A stretch of 64,000 bases of DNA from Mesorhizobium opportunistum WSM2075 (GTDB taxonomy: Bacteria > Pseudomonadota > Alphaproteobacteria > Rhizobiales > Rhizobiaceae), in contig NC_015675.1 in the NCBI RefSeq assembly GCF_000176035.2, positions 2,732,001 to 2,796,000 of the forward strand, in the 5' to 3' direction. Positions 16,850-25,163 of this stretch are shown here, piece after piece. Both the position numbers and the translations under genes were made by a program. The notes beneath the pieces are model-generated. The model had not been told where the DNA came from, ran no database searches, and saw nothing but the letters and a program-made list of their open reading frames with translations. Position 1 is the stretch's first letter; each line of letters starts with the position of its first letter.

Positions 16850-16904
16850 CCCCGTCTCCCCACTCGCTGCCCGCGGCAGCGCCAAACTCATCACCGCGCT
16901 GCTG

Positions 16905-17960
16905 TTATGGTTGTCGCGGCACGTCATATGTCTCGAGCTTCACACCCCGAAATACGCCCACAGTCACCTGTTTAGGCGGTTCCGGCTGCACGTATTTGAC
17001 CACTTCCTTGACGACTTCCCCGGTTTCCGGAGCCGACACCACGGCCGGGGCAGGCTTCACCTTGCCCAACTCGTCGAGGCGGCTTCCCACCCGCTCCACC
17101 GCCTGGGTCAGTCCGGCAATCTTGTCCTCGGCATGCTTGCGCTCGGCAGCGGCTTCCGCTTCTGCGGCGGCCTTCTTGTCGAGCTCGGCTTGCCTTTTGG
17201 CGACGTCCGCCGGCGTTTCGCCGGTCAGGTCGGAAAGTGTAATCCGTTCGGTCGTCTCGCCTTTGCTGGCGGCGGCCTGGCGCAGCGCCAGCGACAATTG
17301 GCCGGCGCCCGCCGCCAAAGTCAGCTTCTGCGCATCCTTGGTGCTGGCCTCCAGTGTCACGGATTTCACCACTGTCGGGCTGTCCTTGCTCTCATCGGCC
17401 ACCTGGTCGACGGCGAGCACCTTCATGCTCTGCAGCAAGACATCGACAAAACTTTTGTCCGTGCCGTCGTCGTCGCGCACGGTGCGTGTCAGGAGTATGT
17501 CGACCCGGTCGCCTGGGAAGACAAAGCCGGCGACGCCAAGCACGTCGTTGACCCTGATGGAAACGGCTTTCATGCCTTCGCCAAGCACCGCCGAAAGAGT
17601 GGCGCGCTGGCCGGGCCCTGTGATCTTGGTTGCGAGGACCGGCTCATTGACGCCGATCGACTGCAACGCCTGCTTGGTGCCTCCGCCAACCGGGAGATCC
17701 TTGGTCAGGAGTTCTTCCGTCGTCTTGAAGGCGCCGGCCGGAACCGCGCCCGCAGGCCAGGCGACTTCGCGCAATTTGTCGGCGGACAGTATATCGCCGA
17801 ACTTCAGCGCCACCGCAGCCACCACGACCGTGTCGCGCTGGACTTCATTCGTCTGCGCAATCGCGCCACGCTGGTTGGCCAGCCAGATATTGGCCAGCAC
17901 AACGGCCAAAACGCCGAAGACGCCGGCAAGGACAATCATGATGATGGTGTTCGCGCGCAT
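16905..17960 (-). CDS. cpaB: Flp pilus assembly protein CpaB/RcpC
   Basis: A 351-residue periplasmic protein anchored by an N-terminal helix (IIMIVLAGVFGVLAVVLANI). An SAF domain (VVVAAVALKFGDILSADKLR) at about residues 46-110 and the RcpC core (VFPGDRVDILLTRTV) follow. The C-terminal part has a Lys/Ala/Glu-rich helical stretch (about 235-290), then a Pro/Val linker. CpaB helps stabilise the secretin and may touch peptidoglycan through the SAF region. It starts 100 bp after the flp stop, with a strong hairpin in that gap, and ends 55 bp before the preferred cpaC start. Confidence 0.93.
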   Translation of the reverse strand: MRANTIIMIVLAGVFGVLAVVLANIWLANQRGAIAQTNEVQRDTVVVAAVALKFGDILSADKLREVAWPAGAVPAGAFKTTEELLTKDLPVGGGTKQALQSIGVNEPVLATKITGPGQRATLSAVLGEGMKAVSIRVNDVLGVAGFVFPGDRVDILLTRTVRDDDGTDKSFVDVLLQSMKVLAVDQVADESKDSPTVVKSVTLEASTKDAQKLTLAAGAGQLSLALRQAAASKGETTERITLSDLTGETPADVAKRQAELDKKAAAEAEAAAERKHAEDKIAGLTQAVERVGSRLDELGKVKPAPAVVSAPETGEVVKEVVKYVQPEPPKQVTVGVFRGVKLETYDVPRQP

Positions 17961-18021
17961 AGCCCAACCCGCCCATTGGCTTACGATCGCCCCTCAAGAG
18001 ACAATCGCCTTTCGTCCGAAA

Positions 18022-18053
18022 GAGTCGGCCCAGGCAACTGCCCGGGCCGACTC
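18022..18053 (-). terminator. Strong hairpin just after the flp pilin gene (attenuator or partial terminator)
   Basis: GAGTCGGCCC (18022-18031) pairs perfectly with GGGCCGACTC (18044-18053); the 12-base loop can pair further. Read on the minus strand it sits 8 bases after the flp stop and is followed by TTTC, a weak U run. Such a hairpin between a highly expressed pilin gene and the assembly genes would let pilin mRNA outnumber cpaB-cpaE mRNA. Confidence 0.7.
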
Positions 18054-18060
18054 CAAGTTG

Positions 18061-18255
18061 TTACGCCGGATTCGGCGATGAGGTCGTCAACGTGCTGTTG
18101 AGCGTAACCCACTTGCCGCTGACCCAGGTGCCGACCAGTGCAACAGTGGCGATGACCGCGACCGTGATGATGCCGAGCAGCACTGTATATTCGACCATTG
18201 CAGCGCCGTTCTCGTCGTCGCGGAACTGCCGGGTCATCGTCATGAGCTTCTTCAT
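18061..18255 (-). CDS. flp: Flp-family type IVb pilin
   Basis: A 64-residue prepilin. The leader MKKLMTMTRQFRDDENG ends in the cleavage site Gly, followed by AAMVEYTVLLGIITVAV, the type IVb Flp motif with Glu at +5 and Tyr at +6. The rest is a short hydrophilic tail (SGKWVTLNSTLTTSSPNP). The product is cut by the TadV/CpaA peptidase encoded at 23800-24324 and polymerised into a bundle-forming pilus for surface attachment. GGAGAAATT upstream is the ribosome binding site. First gene of the minus arm, with a strong hairpin after its stop. Confidence 0.96.
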   Translation of the reverse strand: MKKLMTMTRQFRDDENGAAMVEYTVLLGIITVAVIATVALVGTWVSGKWVTLNSTLTTSSPNPA

Positions 18256-18772
18256 GTCAATTTCTCCCTTTGGAGGTTTGAACCCGACGAGACAGAGCTA
18301 GGAATGAACCCCATACCCAAGCATCCCCCGTCACCTCAATCCTAGGTCCCACGAAAAAGCAGAGTCAAATGCGATTAAGTGTTTGTTTACGTTTGAATAC
18401 CTGATCGGGCGGGGTTTCAGTCGGTTTTAATTTTGACAAGACCTTGATTCGATTAATTTTTCAAGTGATCTTAACCATTCGTTCACAATTTAGCGCTAGC
18501 TTATATAGCGGCATGAAATATTAGCAATACCGCATATCCCTTTATATCTAGGGGGTTACGGGGAGTTTCCGGCACAACGCCATATGTTGCGCTCCGCAAG
18601 GTTCCGTCAGGCTGGACGAGGAGGAGCCTCGGGTAAATAAAAACGATATTTTTGGCGCCGCTTGCTTAACTATGTTGTAAGTAATGGCTCGCGGTTCGTT
18701 CCCAGGCGCTTGCCCGCTCCCGTGGTTAATGATTAGTTTAGACAATTCGAATGTAGCGGGGGCTAATTTTTC
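18256..18772. other. Long AT-rich divergent promoter region of the pilus locus
   Basis: These 517 bp lie between flp (minus) and the PAP2-cpaF operon (plus). The part 18355-18545 is AT-rich against a GC-rich genome and must carry the pilin promoter. A TTGACA at 18433-18438 (plus strand) has no convincing -10 at normal spacing. A 65-codon minus frame at 18548-18745 lacks a ribosome binding site and any family signal and is not called. AGCGGGGG near 18756 precedes the plus-strand GTG start. Confidence 0.5.
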
Positions 18773-19891
18773 GTGTTGAGTCGATCGGAAGCCGGGCAGG
18801 CGGGAGGTGGGGAGCGGTTCGCAAGACCACTGCCGGATCGCGCACGCGACGTGACCCAGCTAGGCGCCAATGCATATTCGCGGTTCGATTCCAGACGGAT
18901 TTTTCACAAGAGCCGGGTTCTCGTCCTGATTGTGGCCTTGCTCATGGGGCTTGGGGCCGTAGACTTGATCTGGCTTCCGTTCTCGAATGTGGCTGTCGCC
19001 CCAAGTTTCTGGATCGATACCGCCTCCATAGTGGTGCCTTTGGGCGTGCTGTGGGCGTCTCTTGGGGCGATGCGCTACCAGTTGCGCAAGACACCTTTTC
19101 GCTATCGCGGCATCGTGAGGGAGTTGGCGGGCAGGACCGAGGCGCTGGTAGGGAACTTCAGTGTTGTCACCTTGTTCTCGGTAGGGCTCCTGCTGTTCTC
19201 CTATCTGGCGAGCGCGACAAGCCGGCCTTTGATGGATAAATATCTGGCTGCGGGGGATGCTGCCTTGCACTTCGATTGGGTTGCCTATGTCGGTGGGCTG
19301 AACAATCACCCCTGGATTGCGGCCGCGCTTTCGCAAGCCTATTTCAGTCTGAAGATTCAGCTGTTGCTGCCGACGGCAATCCTGGCCTTTACCGGTCGAT
19401 CGGGCCGCCTGTTGGAATACGCCGCTCATTTTGGGCTTGCCGGTTGTCTGACGTGCCTGATCGCAATGGCCGTGCCGGCGGCCGGCACTCTTTATTTCTA
19501 CCACCCTTCGCCGGATCTTCTGAGTGCCTTTGCTCCCGGCGCCGGATCGCGGCATCTGGAACAGCTTTACGCGCTCCGCACGCAGCAGCCGTTCCTGATC
19601 GAGCATCCGGAAGGCCTTATCACATTCCCATCCTTCCACTCCGCCCTGGCCGTGATATTCGTCTACTCGGTGCGCGGCATACGCTTCGTGGCGCTGCCTG
19701 TGTTCCTGCTTGACGCCATGCTGTTATTGGCCACGCCGGCCGAAGGCGGTCACCATCTGGTGGACATTCTCGCCGGTGTCTTGATCGCGGCTGCGGCGAT
19801 TCAATCTGTCCGCTTGATTGGCGGCGCCGGCGCCTTGCGATCGGCAAACAGTTTCAGGGCAGGCGAATTCGAGGGCAGCACAAAATGCTAG
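18773..19891 (+). CDS. PAP2-superfamily membrane phosphatase/phosphotransferase
   Basis: A 372-residue multi-pass inner-membrane protein with the inositolphosphotransferase (Aur1/Ipt1)-like PAP2 fold. Visible active-site motifs are FPSFHSALAV and GGHHLVDILAG, the C2 and C3 parts of the lipid-phosphatase signature, each with its His. About six hydrophobic segments follow a 45-residue cytoplasmic lead. The start is read as GTG at 18773 after AGCGGGGG. Its end overlaps the cpaF start by 7 bases, so it is the first gene of the pilus plus arm. A PAP2 enzyme is not a standard Tad part; it may modify lipid or undecaprenyl carriers, which is inference. Confidence 0.85.
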   Translation: MLSRSEAGQAGGGERFARPLPDRARDVTQLGANAYSRFDSRRIFHKSRVLVLIVALLMGLGAVDLIWLPFSNVAVAPSFWIDTASIVVPLGVLWASLGAMRYQLRKTPFRYRGIVRELAGRTEALVGNFSVVTLFSVGLLLFSYLASATSRPLMDKYLAAGDAALHFDWVAYVGGLNNHPWIAAALSQAYFSLKIQLLLPTAILAFTGRSGRLLEYAAHFGLAGCLTCLIAMAVPAAGTLYFYHPSPDLLSAFAPGAGSRHLEQLYALRTQQPFLIEHPEGLITFPSFHSALAVIFVYSVRGIRFVALPVFLLDAMLLLATPAEGGHHLVDILAGVLIAAAAIQSVRLIGGAGALRSANSFRAGEFEGSTKC

Positions 19892-21258
19892 GCCGTTTCC
19901 TCAAGGGACCGGCAGAACAGCCGGCACAGCAACGTGTGTCGCTGCCTGCGGCGCCAACGCCGGCGATCCCGGACCTTGCGCCGCACGGCGATGAGTTCCT
20001 TGCTTTGAAAGTCGATCTCCATCGGCATCTAATTGACCGGTTCAACCTCACGGCGCTTGAAACGGCGTCGAAGGACGAGATCCTGAACGAGATCCTGCCG
20101 ATCGTTCGCGAATTCGTTCGTGGTCGAAACGTGCCGCTGAACGCCCGCGAGCTCGACCAGCTTACAAGCGACACCGCCGACGAGATGCTCGGATTGGGGC
20201 CGATCGAACCATTGCTCAAGGACGATTCCATCGCCGACATATTGATCAACACGCACAAGCGCGTGTTCATTGAACGGCGCGGCGTGATCGAGGAAACGTC
20301 GATCCGCTTCCGTGACGAGGCGCATTTACTGCGTGTCATCAACAAGATCGTCTCGGCCATTGGCCGGCGCGTCGATGAATCAGCGCCCATGGTCGATGCC
20401 CGTCTGGAAGATGGCTCGCGCGTCAACATCGCGGTGCGCCCGATCTCCGTGGACGGCCCGCTAGTTTCGATCCGCAAATTCTCCAAGAACCCTTACTCGC
20501 TTGAACGCCTGATGGTACTCAATTCGATCCGGCAGCCAATGGTCGATCTGCTGCGGATCGCCGTGCAAGCGCGCAAGTCGATCCTGGTTTCGGGCGGCAC
20601 CGGCAGCGGCAAGACGACCCTGCTCAACGCGCTGTCGAGCTACATTCCGTCCAAGGAGCGCCTGATCACCATTGAGGACGCTGCGGAACTGCAATTGCAG
20701 CAGCCGCATGTCGGCCGGCTGGAGACGCGCCCGCCCAACGTCGAGGGCAAGGGCGAGGTGCGTCAGCGCGAATTGCTGAAGAACGCGCTGCGCATGCGGC
20801 CGGATCGCATCATTGTGGGCGAGGTGCGCGGCGAGGAAGCCTTCGACATGCTGCAGGCGATGAACACCGGCCATGAGGGCTCGATGACCACCATCCATGC
20901 CAACACGCCGCGCGATGCGATATCGCGGCTTGAGCAGATGGTCGGCATGGCCGGCATGCCGATGAGCAACGATTCCATCCGGGCGCAGATTGCGTCCGCC
21001 ATCGACATCATCGTCCAGACACAGCGTCTTTCGGATGGAGGCAGGCGCGTAACATCCATATCGGAGCTGACCGGCATGGAAGGCAATGTCGTCCAGCTTC
21101 AGGAAATCTATCACTTCGTTCGCCGCGACGTTGGCACGGATGGAACGATTATCGGCGAGTTTCGCGCCACTGGTGTTCGACCGCGCTTTGCCCAGGAGGC
21201 GGCGACGCTTGGCCATCAGTTCGCCAAGGATGCCTTCAATCCTCAGGTTCCGTTATGA
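19885..21258 (+). CDS. cpaF: Tad pilus secretion ATPase CpaF/TadA
   Basis: A 457-residue type II/IV secretion ATPase that drives Flp pilus extension and retraction. The N-terminal domain ([12 protein letters not shown], then [16 protein letters not shown]) precedes the motor domain with Walker [12 protein letters not shown] (about residues 235-245), the Asp and His boxes ([20 protein letters not shown]) and Walker B region ([20 protein letters not shown]). All hexameric VirB11-type motifs are present. It overlaps PAP2 upstream by 7 bases and tadB downstream by 4 (ATGA), a tightly coupled operon. Confidence 0.97.
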   Translation: MLGRFLKGPAEQPAQQRVSLPAAPTPAIPDLAPHGDEFLALKVDLHRHLIDRFNLTALETASKDEILNEILPIVREFVRGRNVPLNARELDQLTSDTADEMLGLGPIEPLLKDDSIADILINTHKRVFIERRGVIEETSIRFRDEAHLLRVINKIVSAIGRRVDESAPMVDARLEDGSRVNIAVRPISVDGPLVSIRKFSKNPYSLERLMVLNSIRQPMVDLLRIAVQARKSILVSGGTGSGKTTLLNALSSYIPSKERLITIEDAAELQLQQPHVGRLETRPPNVEGKGEVRQRELLKNALRMRPDRIIVGEVRGEEAFDMLQAMNTGHEGSMTTIHANTPRDAISRLEQMVGMAGMPMSNDSIRAQIASAIDIIVQTQRLSDGGRRVTSISELTGMEGNVVQLQEIYHFVRRDVGTDGTIIGEFRATGVRPRFAQEAATLGHQFAKDAFNPQVPL

Positions 21259-22229
21259 TCCCGACCGGCCAGACCCTGCTCTACTTCATTTATGTCTTGG
21301 CGGCCGCCTCGGTGATTCTCGCCGCCGAGTCATTTTTTCTGTCCTTCGCTGGGCGACGGACGAGGGCAGGAATCATCAACCGGCGCTTGCGACGACTGGG
21401 TGAGGACTCGCCCGCCGAACAAAGCCTGCAAGGCCTACTGCAAGAGCGCGGCCTGACGGCCTCGGGCGATTTTATTTTCGGCGCGGTAGCTTTGAACCGG
21501 CTTTATACGCAATCCGGCATAACCGGTAACCCGTTGGCATTTGCCGCGGTATTCCTGCTTGCCGGTCTGGTGCTGGCGCTGATGCTGCCATTGCTGTTGG
21601 GTTTCTCTGCCATCGTCGCGGTCATTGTCTTTCTACTCGTCGGCCTCGTCCTGCCACTCATGGTATTGCGGCGCGCGCGAAACAAAAGAATCCAGAAATT
21701 CGCCGCGCAACTCCCGGATGCGCTCGACATGATCGTGCGCTCGTTACGGGCCGGTCACCCAACCACCGTGGCGATCGGACTTGTCGCGCGTGAGATGCCG
21801 GACCCGCTCGGTACCGAATTCGGCATCGTGTCCGACGAAATCACGTTCGGCCTCAGCTTGGAACAGGCCGTGCGGAAGCTCTCGCAACGTGTAGGCTTCG
21901 AAGGGCTCCATCTGCTTTCGGTTTCCCTCTCCATTCAGGCCAAGACCGGCGGCAACCTGACCGAAATCCTGGCCAATCTGTCCTCCGTGCTGCGCGAGCG
22001 TCGCAAGCTGCGCATGAAGATCAAAGCGCTTTCCGCCGAGGGCCGAATGTCGGCCTGGATCATCTCGTTGTTTCCGGTTGTCATGTTCGGCATCCTGCTG
22101 CTCGTGGCGCCAAAATTCTACGGAGAAGTGTGGGATAGTCCGCTCATCCTGCCAGTATTCGTGATCTTCGGATTGTGGGCGCTGCTCGGTGATTTCATCA
22201 TGTACCGCATGGTGAATTTTGATTTCTAA
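21255..22229 (+). CDS. tadB: Tad pilus inner-membrane platform protein TadB
   Basis: A 324-residue type II secretion F-domain protein. Two hydrophobic segments near residues 90-140 (LALMLPLLLGFSAIVAVIVF) precede the T2SSF domain with LPDALDMIVRSLRAGHPTTV and LSIQAKTGGNLTEILANLS; two further membrane helices close the protein. It works with TadC as the platform on which CpaF acts. The ATG overlaps the cpaF stop by four bases. Length is normal. Confidence 0.95.
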   Translation: MIPTGQTLLYFIYVLAAASVILAAESFFLSFAGRRTRAGIINRRLRRLGEDSPAEQSLQGLLQERGLTASGDFIFGAVALNRLYTQSGITGNPLAFAAVFLLAGLVLALMLPLLLGFSAIVAVIVFLLVGLVLPLMVLRRARNKRIQKFAAQLPDALDMIVRSLRAGHPTTVAIGLVAREMPDPLGTEFGIVSDEITFGLSLEQAVRKLSQRVGFEGLHLLSVSLSIQAKTGGNLTEILANLSSVLRERRKLRMKIKALSAEGRMSAWIISLFPVVMFGILLLVAPKFYGEVWDSPLILPVFVIFGLWALLGDFIMYRMVNFDF

Positions 22230-23196
22230 GTTGGGAGGCATCTCCATTCTAACCTTTATCGAAGACCCGACCGTTCTGCTCTCCGTTGCCGTTTTTCTTG
22301 CAGCGGCGGCGCTTTTTGTGCTGGGCGCCCTGGTGATCATGCCGGCTATCCAGACGAGACGGCTGGTCGAGCAAAGTCTTCTTTCCGAGGGGATCACCAA
22401 TCGTCGATCGCTCTATGCGCAACAGGAACTCAACAGGATATCGGCCAAGCGGCCTGTCGATGCCTATTTCCGCACTCTTGAGAAGGAACGCGGCGAGCCG
22501 AATGCGCTGGAAGCAAAATTGTTTCGAGCCGGGTTTTATCAGGCAAGCGCGCCGACAATTTACACGCTGACGCGCCTCGGAGCGGTCTGCGTCGGGTTTC
22601 TTGGTACTTACGCTGTTCTGACGGCAGTATTGCCGCCGCAGGTGCCCGGCTTCGCAGCTTTTGCCGGTGCGGCACTGATCGGGCTTGGTTGCCTCGTCAT
22701 CCCCAGCATTGCACTTGACCGGTTCGAGAACGGCCAAAAGCGGATCTATCGCCGTGGCTTTCCCGATTTCATGGATATGATGATCACCTGTGCGGATGCC
22801 GGTATGAGCCTCGAGGCGGCCGTCGAGCGCGTCGGCGCCGAACTGGCCGGCACCCACAAATGGCTCGGCATCCAGTTGTCGATCATGACACTGCAGTTGC
22901 GCGCGGGTAAGCCGCTGCGCGAAGCGTTACGCGAGTTGGCTGACCGAATCGGGCTTGAGGAAGCGCGAGCCTTGGCTGTGCTGTTCCGCCAATCCGAGGA
23001 ACTTGGCACAAGCCTGACGGACGCTTTGCGCATTTATAGCGACGAGATGCGCGGCCAGAGAATTTTGCATGCTGAAGAACGCGCCAACGCGCTTCCGGTC
23101 AAGATGATGATTCCGCTCGGGCTTTGTATCTTTCCCGTCGTGATGATGGTTATCATGTTGCCGCTGATCATCCGGATGAAAGGCGTTTTCTTCTAG
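22219..23196 (+). CDS. tadC: Tad pilus inner-membrane platform protein TadC
   Basis: A 325-residue T2SSF-domain protein. Membrane segments lie at about residues 18-45 and 115-160, then the core with RGFPDFMDMMITCADAGMSL, IMTLQLRAGKPLREALRELA and LGTSLTDALRIYSDEMR, and a final helix (MMIPLGLCIFPVVMMVIMLP). The start is uncertain. The only usual start codon in frame is TTG at 22219 or 22231, overlapping tadB or abutting it. However, GGGAGG at 22233-22238 is ideally placed for an ATT at 22249, which would remove 10 residues. Function as TadB partner is secure. Confidence 0.93.
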   Translation: MISKLGGISILTFIEDPTVLLSVAVFLAAAALFVLGALVIMPAIQTRRLVEQSLLSEGITNRRSLYAQQELNRISAKRPVDAYFRTLEKERGEPNALEAKLFRAGFYQASAPTIYTLTRLGAVCVGFLGTYAVLTAVLPPQVPGFAAFAGAALIGLGCLVIPSIALDRFENGQKRIYRRGFPDFMDMMITCADAGMSLEAAVERVGAELAGTHKWLGIQLSIMTLQLRAGKPLREALRELADRIGLEEARALAVLFRQSEELGTSLTDALRIYSDEMRGQRILHAEERANALPVKMMIPLGLCIFPVVMMVIMLPLIIRMKGVFF

Positions 23197-23249
23197 CTGC
23201 TTATATGCTTTGGTCCTAATATGAGTCGGGGACCCTTTGGGGATAGAAT

Positions 23250-23798
23250 ATGAAGAGGGTTATTGTAGCCGCGGTCTGTCTGTTGGTGACGGCGCTTGCC
23301 GGCTGCCAGACGAACGGCGCGGACACCACAGGTGGTGTCGTCCGCACCAACGAACCGTCGAAAGGCGACGTAACGTCGTTCGGCGATGCCTTCGATGGGG
23401 TGAAGACGGTCAGCGACGTTGAATATTACGCCTCGGACCAGGCCGTCGCGGAAGCCAAGAACCAGTTTCGGGCAGAGAATTACGGCAATGCCGGCGCCCT
23501 GTTCTTCAAGGCGACGCAGCTCGCCCCCAATGACGGCGGCGCCTGGATGGGACTGGCCGCCTGTACCGACCGAATTCACCGCTTCGATCTTTCCGATAGG
23601 GCCTATGGCCGAGCCTTCAAGCTGATGGGTGCGTCGCCCGAATATTACAACAATGTCGGCTATTCCTACCTGCTGCGCGGCAAGTTGCAGGACGCACGCA
23701 GCAATTTCCTCAAGGCCTACGAACTGGCGCCCAACGATCCGACCGTAGCCAACAATCTGAAGCTGCTGTCGTCAAGCGTGCAGAATATCGAGCGCTAG
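23250..23798 (+). CDS. tadD: Tad pilus TPR lipoprotein TadD
   Basis: A 182-residue lipoprotein: signal peptide MKRVIVAAVCLLVTALAGCQ with lipobox LAGC, a short linker, and tetratricopeptide repeats (AENYGNAGALFFKATQLAPN, then PEYYNNVGYSYLLRGKLQDA). TadD acts as an outer-membrane pilotin-like factor for the secretin. It follows tadC after 53 bp and ends one base before the prepilin peptidase ATG. Ribosome binding site GGGGA about 10 bases upstream. Confidence 0.92.
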   Translation: MKRVIVAAVCLLVTALAGCQTNGADTTGGVVRTNEPSKGDVTSFGDAFDGVKTVSDVEYYASDQAVAEAKNQFRAENYGNAGALFFKATQLAPNDGGAWMGLAACTDRIHRFDLSDRAYGRAFKLMGASPEYYNNVGYSYLLRGKLQDARSNFLKAYELAPNDPTVANNLKLLSSSVQNIER

Positions 23799-23799
23799 C

Positions 23800-24324
23800 A
23801 TGTTGCTCGTCGAAGCGCTGCTGCTGAACGTGCTTGCCATCCCTCTGCTGGCAAGGATTGCGTGGCTCGACTTCAAGACACAGAAGATTACCAATCGCGA
23901 CGTGCTGCTGCTGCTTTGCCTGGGAGCGGGGCGGCTGCTGCTGCTTTCGCTCCAGTCCGGATCCTGGTGGGACATGGGGCTGAGTGCCATTGCCGCGCTT
24001 CTGTTGCTTGTAGCATTCTTCCCGTTCTGGGTGCTGCGCAAGGTCGGTGCAGGTGATGTCAAGCTGATGGCGGTCATGCCGTTTTTGACCAGTGGCAGCG
24101 GCCTTGTCCTGTTTTCCATGTTGTTGCTGGTCTTTGCCTTGATCACAGTAACAGTGGTGAAAGCACCGTTCATGCTGCCCGAGGGCGCGTTTCGGCTCTA
24201 CATCCAGCATATGGACCGCAAGGGCGTCGTGCCGTTTGGAGTCCCGATCTCCGTGGCGGCAATCTGCACGGTCGCGTTCCAGATATACAGCTATTCGTTG
24301 GTCTATGGTTTTGCTCAAGGATGA
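23800..24324 (+). CDS. cpaA: Prepilin peptidase TadV/CpaA
   Basis: A 174-residue A24-family aspartic protease that cuts the Flp prepilin and the TadE-type pseudopilins. The two catalytic Asp sites are seen in WLDFKTQKITNRD (about residue 25) and in GAGDVKLM (about residue 86). About five membrane helices fill the rest. The ATG follows the tadD stop after one base. It is the short form without the N-methylation domain, as usual in Tad systems. Last pilus gene of the plus arm. Confidence 0.94.
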   Translation: MLLVEALLLNVLAIPLLARIAWLDFKTQKITNRDVLLLLCLGAGRLLLLSLQSGSWWDMGLSAIAALLLLVAFFPFWVLRKVGAGDVKLMAVMPFLTSGSGLVLFSMLLLVFALITVTVVKAPFMLPEGAFRLYIQHMDRKGVVPFGVPISVAAICTVAFQIYSYSLVYGFAQG

Positions 24325-24479
24325 ACGAAGGGCAAGTCATTCGACATTAGATTTCGATATTCCGTCAGGTTTATCAAATGGAACCGTCTATATTAACTAT
24401 CATAACGCTATTTAATTCTGACGTAAATGAAATGCTTGAATGCTTCTATGGAATGGAATTGAATGGAGTGGAGAGCGGA

Positions 24480-25148
24480 ATGTTGACCGAAGATTTTGCC
24501 GGACGCGTTGCCATCGTCGTTGTCGTGGCGGTTCTGGCGACCTTCAGTGCGATTCCTCTGCTCATTCATTTTCAACAGGATACCTCGGCAAGTTCGTTGG
24601 CTGTCGTCACCCGAACGGCAACGGTTGTGTTTATGCTGCTGCAGCTCATCATGACGATCAGCCGCCTTCCACCGAAGGGAACTGCCCGAGGACTCGAGTC
24701 GAGGGTAACCTCCATTACCGGAACGTTCCTGATATTGGTTGCGGCGTTTCTGACCCCGGCGCTGGACAGTGAAACGGTACAGGTGGCGGCTCTTTGCCTG
24801 ATATTCATTGGCACGGTCAGTTCGATTTTTTGTCTTTACTGGCTCGGCCGCTCTTTCTCCATCATGGCCACCGCCCGGAAGCTTGTTACCTCAGGCCCAT
24901 ATTCAGTTGTCCGCCATCCCCTCTATGTCTGTGAGGCGGTATTCGTTTTCGGCATCATCATTTCGCATTTTTCGGCGCTGATGGTGGCGCTGGGTATGCT
25001 CCAGTTTCTTTTGCAGTATCGACGCGCCAGGAATGAGGAGGCTGTCCTGCGGCAAACCTTCCCGGAATACGCCGATTACGCTCGGCACGTCCCCATGCTC
25101 TTGCCGCGGTTCCTTGGTGGGGCCATACCAAACCCCGGCGGCCAATAG
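24480..25148 (+). CDS. Isoprenylcysteine carboxyl methyltransferase-family membrane protein
   Basis: A 222-residue membrane protein with about five helices and the C-terminal signature of the ICMT/phospholipid methyltransferase group: LVTSGPYSVVRHPLYVCEAV, then RARNEEAVLRQTFPEYADYA. These enzymes bind S-adenosylmethionine and methylate lipid-like or thiol substrates at the membrane; the substrate here cannot be read. The ATG at 24480 is preferred over one at 24378 because GGAGAGCGG lies just upstream and the stretch 24378-24479 is AT-rich and unlike coding sequence. It follows the pilus operon after 155 bp. Confidence 0.82.
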   Translation: MLTEDFAGRVAIVVVVAVLATFSAIPLLIHFQQDTSASSLAVVTRTATVVFMLLQLIMTISRLPPKGTARGLESRVTSITGTFLILVAAFLTPALDSETVQVAALCLIFIGTVSSIFCLYWLGRSFSIMATARKLVTSGPYSVVRHPLYVCEAVFVFGIIISHFSALMVALGMLQFLLQYRRARNEEAVLRQTFPEYADYARHVPMLLPRFLGGAIPNPGGQ

Positions 25149-25163
25149 TCAGGGCCCGCCCGG

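Noticed and set aside
18548..18745. 65-codon minus frame between flp and the PAP2 gene
   Set aside because: No ribosome binding site, no family or membrane signal, and it lies in the AT-rich promoter region of the pilus locus.
24378..24479. N-terminal extension of the ICMT-like gene
   Set aside because: The stretch is AT-rich, not conserved in pattern, and a ribosome binding site lies just before the ATG at 24480.
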